Position numbers and translations under genes: made by a program. The notes beneath the pieces were generated by a model. The model ran no database searches, was not told the DNA's origin, and saw only the letters and a list, made by a program, of their open reading frames with translations. From NCBI RefSeq assembly GCF_003752175.1, contig NZ_RJVF01000009.1:62001-126000 (forward strand): a DNA stretch of 64,000 bases. The letters run 5' to 3'. The DNA is from Comamonas sp. BIGb0124. Its GTDB lineage: Bacteria; Pseudomonadota; Gammaproteobacteria; Burkholderiales; Burkholderiaceae_C. Below, one piece after another: positions 43,163-51,565 of this stretch; position 1 is the stretch's first letter; every line of letters starts with the position of its first letter.

Positions 43163-44086
43163 ATGGATATCAGAAAAGTCGATCTCAACCTGCTGGTGCT
43201 CTTCGACGAGATGTCGCGGCTGCAGAGCGTGAACCGCGCGGCCGAGGCCATGGGCTTGAGCCAGTCGGCAACCAGCGGCGCTCTGGCCAGGCTGCGCGAG
43301 ATGCTGGGCGACCCGCTGTTCGTTCGCACCGGATCGGGCATGCTGCCGACCCCCAAGGCCCAGCGGCTGGCGCCGACGGTGCGCAGGCTGGTCGAGACCA
43401 TCCAGACCGAGGTGCTGCACGCGCCCGTCTTCGATCCGGCGACGGCCAGGCGCCAGTTCACGGTGCTGACGCCCGACATCGGCGAGGTGGCGTTCCTGCC
43501 GGCGGTGCTGAGACGGCTGCAGAGCGAGGCCCCGGGCATTCGGCTGCGGGCGATGTCCAAGTCGCGCGACGAAGCGGCCCAGGCACTCGAGCGCGGAGAG
43601 GCCGATCTGGCCATCGGCTTCTTTCCGGATCTGCAGCGTGCGGGCTACTTCCAGCAGGCGCTGTTCGTGAGTTCATACACCTGCATCACGCACGCAGACA
43701 CCGAGCTGGCCAGTCCGCGCCTGAGCCTCAAGCAATACCTTGCGGCACGGCATGTGGTGGTGCGGCCGGACGGCCGCGAGCATCTGCTCGACCAGCATCT
43801 CGAGAACAAGGGCTGGCAGCGGCAGGTCACGCTCGAGCTGTCGCATTTCCTCAGCCTGCTCGAGCTCCTGCCCGACAGCGGGCTGATCGCGACGGTGCCC
43901 GACGACATCGCCACGGTGCTGGGGCATCACATCCGGCTGCGCGAACTGACGTTGCCGTTTCGGCCGCCCGAACTCAGGATCCAGCAGTACTGGCACGGCC
44001 GCATGCACACCGATCCCGCCAACCGGTGGCTGCGGGGCCTGATCTACGCGGTCAACCGGCGAGACAAGGGCGGCAAGATGCGTTGA
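43163..44086 (+). CDS. LysR family regulator of the aromatic cluster
   Basis: 307 aa. HTH at ~5-65 (LNLLVLFDEMSRLQSVNRAA, then SQSATSGALARLREMLGDPL), the NahR/LinR-type beginning (MDIRKVDLNLL), and a ligand domain. Divergent from the dioxygenase-hydroxylase set. NahR-type members respond to aromatic acids, which fits the neighbours. Its stop is 4 bp from the convergent AraC-type gene stop. Confidence 0.92.
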   Translation: MDIRKVDLNLLVLFDEMSRLQSVNRAAEAMGLSQSATSGALARLREMLGDPLFVRTGSGMLPTPKAQRLAPTVRRLVETIQTEVLHAPVFDPATARRQFTVLTPDIGEVAFLPAVLRRLQSEAPGIRLRAMSKSRDEAAQALERGEADLAIGFFPDLQRAGYFQQALFVSSYTCITHADTELASPRLSLKQYLAARHVVVRPDGREHLLDQHLENKGWQRQVTLELSHFLSLLELLPDSGLIATVPDDIATVLGHHIRLRELTLPFRPPELRIQQYWHGRMHTDPANRWLRGLIYAVNRRDKGGKMR

Positions 44087-44090
44087 CGCC

Positions 44091-44990
44091 TCAGTCTGCG
44101 CTGTGGATGCCCTGCTCGGCCAGCACGCGGTATTCAGACGGCGTGCGGCCGACGCCGCGCCGGAAGACCCGGCTGAAGTACGCCGAATCCGCGTAGCCCA
44201 GTTGCTCGGCGATCTCGGAGACGGAGAGCGGTGTGTAGGCCAGCAGCCGCCGGGCCTGCAGCAGCAGCCGGTCGTTGAGCACCGTGAGTGCGCCCAGGCC
44301 CCAGGCCTTGCGGCAGGCTCTGCTGAGATGGTCCTGCCCGACGCCGAGCAAGGCGGCATAGTCGCTCAGCGGCCAGTGCTTGCCGTAGTGCAGTTCGACC
44401 AGGGCCTTGAAGCGGCGGGCCAAGGCGTCGCGCGTGTCGTAGCGTTTCTCGCCGACGGCCTGCGCACCGTACAGGCGGCCGGCCTGCACGGCCATGAGGG
44501 TGGTCAGAGCGCACAAAGTCTGCACACGCCCCGGGTGCGCGCTCTCGAACTCCTCGGCGATCTGCTCGAAGCCGATGCGCCATCGTTCGGCCTGCACGGC
44601 GCAGGGGTGCAGCATGAACGAGCCGTTCAGCCATTGCTCCAGCACCGGGGTCTGCGCCAGCCATCGCGCCAGCGTCGCCGAGGGGAGGGTCAACTGGTGT
44701 CCCACGGCATCGTGCGAGTACTGGAAGCCGTGCATGGAGCCCGGCGCCATCAGAAAGAACACGGGCGCGCAGCCGCTGACCTGCCGGTCGTCGATGCGCC
44801 CCTGGACCGATCCTTCCGTGAGGTACTGCAACTGGTGCAGGCCCTCGTGGCAGTGCATCGGGATGGTCCAGTTCATGGCGGCGAAGCGGGTCGCGACCGG
44901 TTCGTAGTGGACGCAGTCGTCCGGCTGGTCGTGACGGACCTCGCGGAACGGGACGGGGCGGATGGCCTGGGTTTCCAAGGTCATGGACAT
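44091..44990 (-). CDS. AraC-family transcriptional activator (HpaA-like)
   Basis: 299 aa. N-terminal cupin-like sensing part (~30-110: MHCHEGLHQLQYLTEGSVQG) and C-terminal double HTH (~205-290: LSRACRKAWGLGALTVLNDR, then VSEIAEQLGYADSAYFSRVF). The ATG at 44990 starts the family-like sequence; the open frame upstream is not similar. This layout matches the 4-hydroxyphenylacetate activator HpaA type. Divergent from the Bug-ThDP enzyme-GlcG operon, its likely target. Confidence 0.88.
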   Translation of the reverse strand: MSMTLETQAIRPVPFREVRHDQPDDCVHYEPVATRFAAMNWTIPMHCHEGLHQLQYLTEGSVQGRIDDRQVSGCAPVFFLMAPGSMHGFQYSHDAVGHQLTLPSATLARWLAQTPVLEQWLNGSFMLHPCAVQAERWRIGFEQIAEEFESAHPGRVQTLCALTTLMAVQAGRLYGAQAVGEKRYDTRDALARRFKALVELHYGKHWPLSDYAALLGVGQDHLSRACRKAWGLGALTVLNDRLLLQARRLLAYTPLSVSEIAEQLGYADSAYFSRVFRRGVGRTPSEYRVLAEQGIHSAD

Positions 44991-45118
44991 GCAGCAGAAG
45001 ATGTCGGAAAAGTACCGGCAACAGGGTGCTTTGTCTATGGGCTTTTTCCTGAGGGGGCGGCACAGTCGAGTCACATGCACGGCATGCCGCGACGACAAGA
45101 ACAGGAGACAAAGACACC

Positions 45119-46096
45119 ATGCATCGGAGATCGCTACTCGAAAGAAGTCTGGCACTGGGGCTGCTCGCCCCCGCTCTGCCGGCCCACTCGCAAGCTCAGA
45201 AAACGGCTTTCATCGTGTCCGGCTTTCCGGCGGGCGGCATGGGCGATCACGTCGCCCGGCCCCTGGCCGAGAAGCTGCGCGGCGTGTATGCCCAGAACGT
45301 CGTCGTCGACAGCAAGGTCGGCGCGGGCGGCCGGATCGCCGTGGATTATGTCAAGAGGGCGGCGCCGGACGGGTCGACCATCCTGCAGATTCCCAGTTCG
45401 CCGATGACGCTGTACCCGCATACCTATCGCAAGCTGGGTTACGAACCGCTGGCCGATTTTGTACCGGTCGCCAGCACGGTCTCGTATGCATTCGTGCTCA
45501 CGGCCGGCCCCGGGGTGCCCGACGACGTGAGGACGCTGGCGCAGTATGTGCAGTGGGTGCAGGCCCATCCCCGGCTGGCCAGCTACGGCGTTCCCGCGGC
45601 CGGCTCGGCCCTGCATTTCGTCGGCATGATGCTGGGCGCACGTTTGGGCGGCAGCTACACGGCGGTCCCCTACAAAGGCGGTGCACCCTTGCTCAACGAC
45701 GTGCTCGGCGGGCAGATCCCGGTCAGCATCAGCGTGCTGGGCGAAGTCATGCCCTATATCCGCAGCGGACGGCTCAGGGGACTGGCCGTCTCCAGCCCCG
45801 TGCGTTCGCGTTTCCTGCCCGAGATCCCGACCTTCGTGGAGCAGGGCTACGACGACATCGCGGTCGAGGAGTGGCTGGGCTGGTTCGTTCCGGCCAAGAC
45901 GCCGGCAGACACCGTCACCCGTCTCAACGAGCGGGTCGGGCAGGGTCTGCAGGATCCCCAACTGATCGATGCGCTCGCGGCCAGCGGATTGCAGCCGCTG
46001 CACCAGACGCCGGCCGAGTTCGCGCAGCGGGTCCGCACCGACTTCGATCGCTGGGGGCCCATCGTCAAGGCATCCGGCTTCACGGCAGAGGACTGA
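45119..46096 (+). CDS. Bug/TctC-family periplasmic solute-binding protein
   Basis: 325 aa with a short signal peptide (LLERSLALGLLAPALPAHSQA) and Bug motifs AFIVSGFPAGGMGDHVARPL and VVDSKVGAGGRIAVDYVKRA. AGGAGA lies upstream of the ATG. Its stop is 1 bp before the ThDP-enzyme start, so the binding protein and enzyme are one transcription unit; the ligand is presumably the 2-oxo acid or its precursor handled by that enzyme. Confidence 0.92.
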   Translation: MHRRSLLERSLALGLLAPALPAHSQAQKTAFIVSGFPAGGMGDHVARPLAEKLRGVYAQNVVVDSKVGAGGRIAVDYVKRAAPDGSTILQIPSSPMTLYPHTYRKLGYEPLADFVPVASTVSYAFVLTAGPGVPDDVRTLAQYVQWVQAHPRLASYGVPAAGSALHFVGMMLGARLGGSYTAVPYKGGAPLLNDVLGGQIPVSISVLGEVMPYIRSGRLRGLAVSSPVRSRFLPEIPTFVEQGYDDIAVEEWLGWFVPAKTPADTVTRLNERVGQGLQDPQLIDALAASGLQPLHQTPAEFAQRVRTDFDRWGPIVKASGFTAED

Positions 46097-46097
46097 C

Positions 46098-47822
46098 ATG
46101 CACCCAGAATTGACCGGTGCACAGGCACTGACCCGCGTGTTGCTGGGCGAAAGCGTCCGGCATGTCTACGGCATCGTCGGGGGCAAGCTCAGCCCTCTGC
46201 TGCATGCCGTTTCCCAAGAGCCGGCGCTGCGTTATATCGGCACCCGGCACGAGGCGGCCGGCCCCATGATGGCTGCGGCGACCTATGCCGCCACGGGCCG
46301 GCTGGCGGTCGCCCTGGCAGAAATGGGCCCCGGCGGTCTCAACCTAATCTCGGGTCTGGGGGTGGCCTTCAACAACAACCTGCCGTTGCTGGCGATCACC
46401 ACCAACCAGCACCGCGCGGCCGCCTATCCCCACAACGGCATGTTCATGGATCTGGACACCGTCGCCGTCAGCCGCCCCATCACGAAATGGAACGCCGTCG
46501 TCCACGATGCCCGGCGCATCCCCGAGATCGCCCGCCGTGCCATTCGCGAAGCGTTGAGCGGCCGGCCCGGTCCGGTGCACCTGGATATTCCGCAGGATGT
46601 GCTCGACCAGCGCTGCCGCTACAGCGAAAGCGAATTCGATCTGACCCCGGCGCGATACCGGTTCACCGGACGCATCCGGCCCGATGCCGACGGCGTGGCG
46701 CGAGCCGTGGACGTGCTGGCGGATGCACGCCGGCCGCTGATCGTCGCCGGCGGCGGCGTGATCGCCAGCGAGGCCGGCGAGCAGATCCGGCAGCTCGCGG
46801 CGCGCCTGCGGTGCCCGGTCGTTCCCACCCAGATGGCGCTGGGCGTGGTGTCGAGCGAGAGCCCCCATTTCATCGGCCACGGCGGCTTGATCGCGGGCCC
46901 GCCGATACGCGAGGCTTTTGCCGAGGCCGATGTGATCTTGAGCGTGGGCTGCCGCTGGTCGTCCTGGATGTGGGATGAGCACGGACCGCTCGCACGCCGC
47001 ACGCACCGCACGATCGCCATCAACCTCGATGCCTCGGCTCTCGGGCATCCGGCGGTCCACGAGGTGGCCCTGCAGGCGGACGCCCGCGCAGCGCTCGGCG
47101 ACCTGCTGTCGGTGGGCGGTGAGCGGCTGTCGCAAGGGCGCGACCCTGCGTGGTTGGAGCGCATGCGGGAGGCCCGTCGCGCGCACGAAAAGACGCTGGC
47201 CGATCTGGCCGCCGACGACGCCCCGGCCATGCATCCGGCGGCCCTGGCGCGCGAGATCGCCGCGGCGTTTCCCCGCGATGCGCTGGCCGTGTACGACGGC
47301 GGCCACACCTCGTTCTGGAGCAACGACTTGACGCCTGTCCACGACGTGCGCACGCGTTTTCACGAGCCGGGCATGAGCCACCTGGGTTTTGGCCTGCCCT
47401 ACGCGATGGCGCTCAAGGCCAGTCACCCCGACAGGCCGGTGCTTCACATCACGGGGGATGGCTCGTTCGGTTTCTCGATGAACGAGCTCGACACGGCCCG
47501 CCGCTACGGCCTGGCGGTGGTGACGATCATCCACAACAACGAGTCGTGGGGCATCATCCGGGCCGGCCAGAAGAGCAGCCGGGGCTTCGAGTTCGGCACC
47601 TCGCTGTCGGGCACGGACTACGCGGCCATCGCACGCGGTTTCGGCTGCCATGGCGAGACCGTGACGACCCCGGCCGAGGTCGCCCCCGCCATGGCCCGTG
47701 CACTGGCCAGCGGCAGGCCTGCCGTGCTGGATTGCCGGACCGCCTTTGTGCCCCATCCCTGCATGCCGCTGTTCGGCAGCATGAACCGCTACAGCTTCGA
47801 AAGCCTCGTTCCCGGAGGCTGA
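46098..47822 (+). CDS. thiamine-diphosphate-dependent enzyme (2-oxo-acid decarboxylase/acetolactate-synthase family)
   Basis: 574 aa, three-domain ThDP enzyme. The N-terminal PYR domain has the cofactor-activating Glu near 52 (GTRHEAAGPMMAA); the central domain shows VAGGGVIASEAGEQI; the C-terminal PP domain has ITGDGSFGFSMNEL and the metal ligands to VTIIHNNE. The family includes acetolactate synthase, benzoylformate decarboxylase and oxalyl-CoA decarboxylase; residues seen do not decide between them. The start at 46098 follows the Bug stop directly; a longer frame inside the Bug gene is a shadow. Confidence 0.88.
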   Translation: MHPELTGAQALTRVLLGESVRHVYGIVGGKLSPLLHAVSQEPALRYIGTRHEAAGPMMAAATYAATGRLAVALAEMGPGGLNLISGLGVAFNNNLPLLAITTNQHRAAAYPHNGMFMDLDTVAVSRPITKWNAVVHDARRIPEIARRAIREALSGRPGPVHLDIPQDVLDQRCRYSESEFDLTPARYRFTGRIRPDADGVARAVDVLADARRPLIVAGGGVIASEAGEQIRQLAARLRCPVVPTQMALGVVSSESPHFIGHGGLIAGPPIREAFAEADVILSVGCRWSSWMWDEHGPLARRTHRTIAINLDASALGHPAVHEVALQADARAALGDLLSVGGERLSQGRDPAWLERMREARRAHEKTLADLAADDAPAMHPAALAREIAAAFPRDALAVYDGGHTSFWSNDLTPVHDVRTRFHEPGMSHLGFGLPYAMALKASHPDRPVLHITGDGSFGFSMNELDTARRYGLAVVTIIHNNESWGIIRAGQKSSRGFEFGTSLSGTDYAAIARGFGCHGETVTTPAEVAPAMARALASGRPAVLDCRTAFVPHPCMPLFGSMNRYSFESLVPGG

Positions 47823-47896
47823 CCGACCCCGTCCGCAGGCCCCCGCCTCGACATCCCTGCAACGCCGATACACGGCACGACTGCTGCCCAACCCCC

Positions 47897-48322
47897 ATGA
47901 CCTCACTCACTCTCGATCAAGCCCAGACCCTGCTTCGCGCGGCCCTCGCCCGGGCGCGTGAATCCGGATTCAAGCCCATGGGCATCGCCGTGCTCGATGC
48001 CGCCGGCAACCTCAAGGCCTATGCGCACGAAGACGGCGCCAGCATGTTCCGTTTCGACATCGCCCGGGCCAAGGCCTGGGGCGCGGCCGGCATGGGGGTC
48101 TCCAGCCGCATCCTGGCCGAGCGGGCGAAGGACAATCCGAATTTCTTTGTCTCGCTCTCCGCCACGGCCGCCGGGAAATTCCTGCCCCAGACCGGCGCCG
48201 TGGTGATCAAGTCGGCCGACGGCACGGTCATCGGCGCCATGGGGGCCAGCGGGGGCACCGGCGACGAGGACGAACTGATCTGCATCGCGGGTGTCGAGGC
48301 CGCAGGCCTGCTGCACGGCTAG
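47897..48322 (+). CDS. GlcG/HbpS-family protein
   Basis: 141 aa, full-length GlcG/HbpS (DUF336) domain: LDQAQTLLRAALARARESGF, PMGIAVLDAAGNLKAYAHED and the glycine-rich GAMGASGGTGDEDELI near the C-terminus. Members bind haem or cobalamin-like ligands or serve as pathway accessories; often found with glycolate or 2-oxo-acid enzymes. It is 74 bp after the ThDP-enzyme gene on the same strand. Confidence 0.85.
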   Translation: MTSLTLDQAQTLLRAALARARESGFKPMGIAVLDAAGNLKAYAHEDGASMFRFDIARAKAWGAAGMGVSSRILAERAKDNPNFFVSLSATAAGKFLPQTGAVVIKSADGTVIGAMGASGGTGDEDELICIAGVEAAGLLHG

Positions 48323-48339
48323 GCGCCGAGCCCCGGGGC

Positions 48340-49001
48340 TCAATCCGCCTGGATGCCCGCGTCCTTGATCACCTGGGTCCACTTCGAGATCTCGGCGCGG
48401 TTGAAGGCGTCGAACTGTGCCGCCGAGCCGGTCTCGACGATGGCGCCCCGGGTGGCCAGCTTGTCCTGCACATCCGGGCGGGCCAGCGTTTTCTGCAGCT
48501 CGGCGTTGAGGCCCTGAGCTTGCCGGCCTGGATATGGGCCAGCACTTCCAACGGGTTGATGGACATGAAGGAGATGCGGCCGCCGAGCAGATCGGTGATG
48601 GCCGGGCTGCCACCCTTGTAGGCCACGGGCACGACGATGACCAGCGGCGCGTAGCCGATCTTGCCGATGGCCGTGAAGTCGGCGCCGGGATCGAAGCCCA
48701 GATTCTTGAACAGGGCGCCGTTGCTGGCCAGGGTGGGCGAGGCCGTCAGCAGGGTATAGCCGTCGGCCGGCGCCCGCGCCACGGCCGACATGCCGATGTT
48801 GGTGGATGCCCCGGGCTTGTTGTCGACGATGACGGACTGGCCGAGTGCCGTGGCCAGCTCCTGCGTGACGATGCGGGTCACGATGTCGACCCCGCCGCCC
48901 GGCGCATAGGGCACGACCACGGTGATGGGTTTCGACGGATAGGCCTGCGCCAGCGTCGGTGGCAGGCTGATGGAGCACGTGCGCCAGATTTCGAAAGACA
49001 A
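48340..49001 (-). pseudogene. Bug/TctC-family binding protein, decayed
   Basis: Starts with the remnant signal end LPPTLAQAYPSKPITVVVPY and the Bug loops YAPGGGVDIVTRI and VDNKPGASTNIGMSAVAR. The protein then jumps from KIGYAPLVIVVP straight to VAYKGGSPAITDLLGGRISF (about 40 residues missing) and from AHIQAGKL to LNAELQKTLARPD in another frame (about 65 residues missing plus frameshift). It ends in IKDAGIQAD. The signal peptide core is also lost. Non-functional relic of a fourth Bug gene. Confidence 0.78.
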
Positions 49002-49092
49002 GACCGATCTTTTCTGAGGCCAGGCCGCTCACTGCTGCGCTTCCAGCGATTCGATCAGCAGCTCCATCGCCGGATTGGCGGAGGATGACGGT

Positions 49093-51237
49093 TCAGCTTG
49101 CGCCCATCTCCGGATCGCTCCAACCGTCCGTTCCGGTTTCGAGGCGGCCGGCAAACCGGCGTTCGAAACCGTTGTCCATCGTGACCGTGAAGTCATACCA
49201 GCTGTGCGAAGCGGCCAGCGACCAGCGTGGCTCCACTTGCATGCCGGGATCGACGCGGTAAGTCCAGGGACCGTCCTGGCGGTAGGCATTGGCGGTCACC
49301 GTCAATTCGGCCACATCGTCGCCCATGTTCATGAGCGTCAAGTAGACGGCGTTGCCGGCCGTGTCGTAGCACACGCGGATTTCAGGATTGGCACCTTGTC
49401 CGAGCCCGTTCAGGTTGCCCTTGAAGTGTCGATGGTAGCCATTGGGGCCCAGAACCCAGAGGCTGTAGTTGCCGGAGGCCGTCGATTCGACTTTCCAGCG
49501 GTCCGACACCATCTTCTCTGCTTCGACGGTGTAGCGCTTGGGATAGCGTGACAGATTCAGCTCGTCGTAGACATGGAACACGGCACCCTGCGAGCCGGTG
49601 TTGCTGAACGTCAGCCAGACCTCTTGGGTTGCGAGATCGACATTGGCACTGGTGTGCAACTGGTAGGGCAACGCGCGGGAGCGGCGAACGAGCAATTCTT
49701 GCGTCGGCAAGGGTTGCGAGCCGAAAGCCGGGACGGGTACGCTGCCCGATGCGACCTGCTGCGCATGCAAGGCATCGGCCTGTTCCTTGGTGGGCGCGGT
49801 GACCAGCGCGGGCTTGTTGGCGTTGGGATTGCGAAAGTCGAAGCACGACAGCATGTCGCCGAACACCGTCCTCCGCCAGGGGCTGATGTTGGGCTCCAGC
49901 ACGCCGAAGCGCTGTTCCAGAAAACGCAGCGTCGAGGTGTGATCGAACGCTTGGGAGTTCACCCATCCGCCCACGCTCCAAGGCGAAATCACCAGGGTCG
50001 GCAGTCTGGGACCGGCACCGAACGGACGGCCATCCGGTGCGATCTTGTTGGACGATCCGGGAGGGGCCTGCATCGTGTAGAACTCCCTCTCGATGTCCAC
50101 GGTCGACTTGCCCTCGTACGTCCCGTCGTCGTTGCGCCAGGGCGGTGCGGGCGGCGGCATGTGGTCGAAGAAGCAGTCGTTCTCGTCGTAGTTGACGATG
50201 AGCACGGTCTTGCTCCAGATCTCGGGCTTGGCTGTCAGGATATCGAGCAGGGTCTGCAGATACCAGGCGCCCTGACTCGGCACCGACATGCTGGGGTGCT
50301 CGCTGTAGGCCCCGGGCGCGACGATCCAGCTGACCTGCGGCAGTGTGCCCAGTGCGATGTCGTCCGCAATGGCCTGGAGGAATCCGCCGTCGGGCATGGT
50401 GTTGCCATAGCCCTTGTACAGCGGGGAGTACGACTCCAGGGTCGCCGAGTAGGCCGTGTTGGGAGAACCCATCGACTGCAGGCGTTCGTTGGTTTCGCGG
50501 TAGGCCGCAAATGCAACGAGCTGGTTGTTGTTGCTGTTGTTGCCGGGCTTGTTGTAGACCTTCCAGCTCACACCGGCCTGCTGCAGGCGTTCGGGATAGG
50601 TCTTCCAGGTCAGACCCTCCGCAGAAGGCCCCAGGCCGCCCCAGTTGGCGTTGGTGACACAGGCGTAGTCGCCGACGTTGGCCCCGTTGGATCCGCTCCA
50701 CAGGAACATGCGGTTGGTGAAGGTGCCTGTATTGATCGACGTGTGGTATGCATCGCATACGGTGAAGGCATTGGCCAGTGCCCAATGGAAGGCCAGATCG
50801 GACTGCTGGAGATAGCCCATGGCGACGTTGGTGTTTTTGGCCCGCGGCCAGGCGGACATCCGTCCGCCATCCCAGGCGGCCTGCTGATCCCGCCAGTCGT
50901 GGGCGCCGCCGACCCTCAGGCCGTTGCCCTTGGTGGCATCCAGGTAATAGGGCTGTACCGGGCCGGAACTGCCCTGCTGAACCCAGACGGGGTTGCCCGA
51001 TGCCATCGGGATGGTGAAGCGGTCGCTGAAACCACGCACGCCGGGCAGGGTGGCGTAGTAATGGTCGAACGACCGGTTTTCCTGCATCAGGATGATGACG
51101 TGCTCGACGTCATGGATGGTGCCGGTCGCGTTGTGGGCTGGAATGGCCAGCGCTCGTTGGATGGCGGGCGGGAAGGGGCTGAGCGCGGCGCTCGCGGCGG
51201 CTGCCCGAAGGAAGTTTCGACGGTTGACTTGTGTCAT
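49093..51237 (-). CDS. phosphocholine-type phospholipase C, Tat-exported
   Basis: 714 aa. Twin-arginine signal NRRNFLRAAAASAALS; the phosphoesterase domain begins with VIILMQENRSFDHYYATLPG (~48-67) and contains the THTSI-like block CDAYHTSINTGTFTNRMFLW and the metal-site segment NYDENDCFFDHMPPP. C-terminal DUF756 repeats (~500-600 and ~610-710). This matches the PlcN/PlcH phospholipases that release phosphocholine from phosphatidylcholine. Placed at the head of a phosphorus-scavenging region. Confidence 0.93.
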   Translation of the reverse strand: MTQVNRRNFLRAAAASAALSPFPPAIQRALAIPAHNATGTIHDVEHVIILMQENRSFDHYYATLPGVRGFSDRFTIPMASGNPVWVQQGSSGPVQPYYLDATKGNGLRVGGAHDWRDQQAAWDGGRMSAWPRAKNTNVAMGYLQQSDLAFHWALANAFTVCDAYHTSINTGTFTNRMFLWSGSNGANVGDYACVTNANWGGLGPSAEGLTWKTYPERLQQAGVSWKVYNKPGNNSNNNQLVAFAAYRETNERLQSMGSPNTAYSATLESYSPLYKGYGNTMPDGGFLQAIADDIALGTLPQVSWIVAPGAYSEHPSMSVPSQGAWYLQTLLDILTAKPEIWSKTVLIVNYDENDCFFDHMPPPAPPWRNDDGTYEGKSTVDIEREFYTMQAPPGSSNKIAPDGRPFGAGPRLPTLVISPWSVGGWVNSQAFDHTSTLRFLEQRFGVLEPNISPWRRTVFGDMLSCFDFRNPNANKPALVTAPTKEQADALHAQQVASGSVPVPAFGSQPLPTQELLVRRSRALPYQLHTSANVDLATQEVWLTFSNTGSQGAVFHVYDELNLSRYPKRYTVEAEKMVSDRWKVESTASGNYSLWVLGPNGYHRHFKGNLNGLGQGANPEIRVCYDTAGNAVYLTLMNMGDDVAELTVTANAYRQDGPWTYRVDPGMQVEPRWSLAASHSWYDFTVTMDNGFERRFAGRLETGTDGWSDPEMGAS

Positions 51238-51272
51238 GGCTGTGTCTTTTCAAGGCGTGGGCTGCCGGCGCT

Positions 51273-51557
51273 TCAAGGTGCGCAGTCCAGTTGCGTATTG
51301 AGGAGCGGCGGCTGCACCGTCTCGCCGGTGGGCGCGGTATCGCAACCCTTGGCCGGCTGCACGGCGATGGGCGCCTGAACGTCGGACGCGCCGTCTGCGG
51401 CGGTCGTGGGCCGAGGGGAAGCGACCGGACTGGCCGGCTCGTCTCCGCCACCGCAGGCCGTGACGAGCACACCCGCCAGGATGGCGACTGCAAGCGTGCG
51501 GCCCAGGGTCATGGCCGTGTGAAGGGCGACGCGGTTTCGCGAGGGGGTCTCTGTCAT
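51273..51557 (-). CDS. small lipoprotein, 94 aa
   Basis: Hydrophobic segment LGRTLAVAILAGVLVTACGG with lipobox VTAC (C35), then a Pro/Ala-rich hydrophilic tail with two more cysteines at 72 and 92 that may form a disulfide. It lies between the phospholipase and phosphatase-superfamily genes, all on the minus strand with short gaps. No homologue recognised; likely a periplasmic or surface accessory. Confidence 0.65.
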   Translation of the reverse strand: MTETPSRNRVALHTAMTLGRTLAVAILAGVLVTACGGGDEPASPVASPRPTTAADGASDVQAPIAVQPAKGCDTAPTGETVQPPLLNTQLDCAP

Positions 51558-51565
51558 GTTGGGTC

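Noticed and set aside
40657-43614. 985-codon minus-strand frame through several genes
   Set aside because: It spans real genes in other frames and carries only Arg/Pro-rich sequence; a GC-driven open frame.
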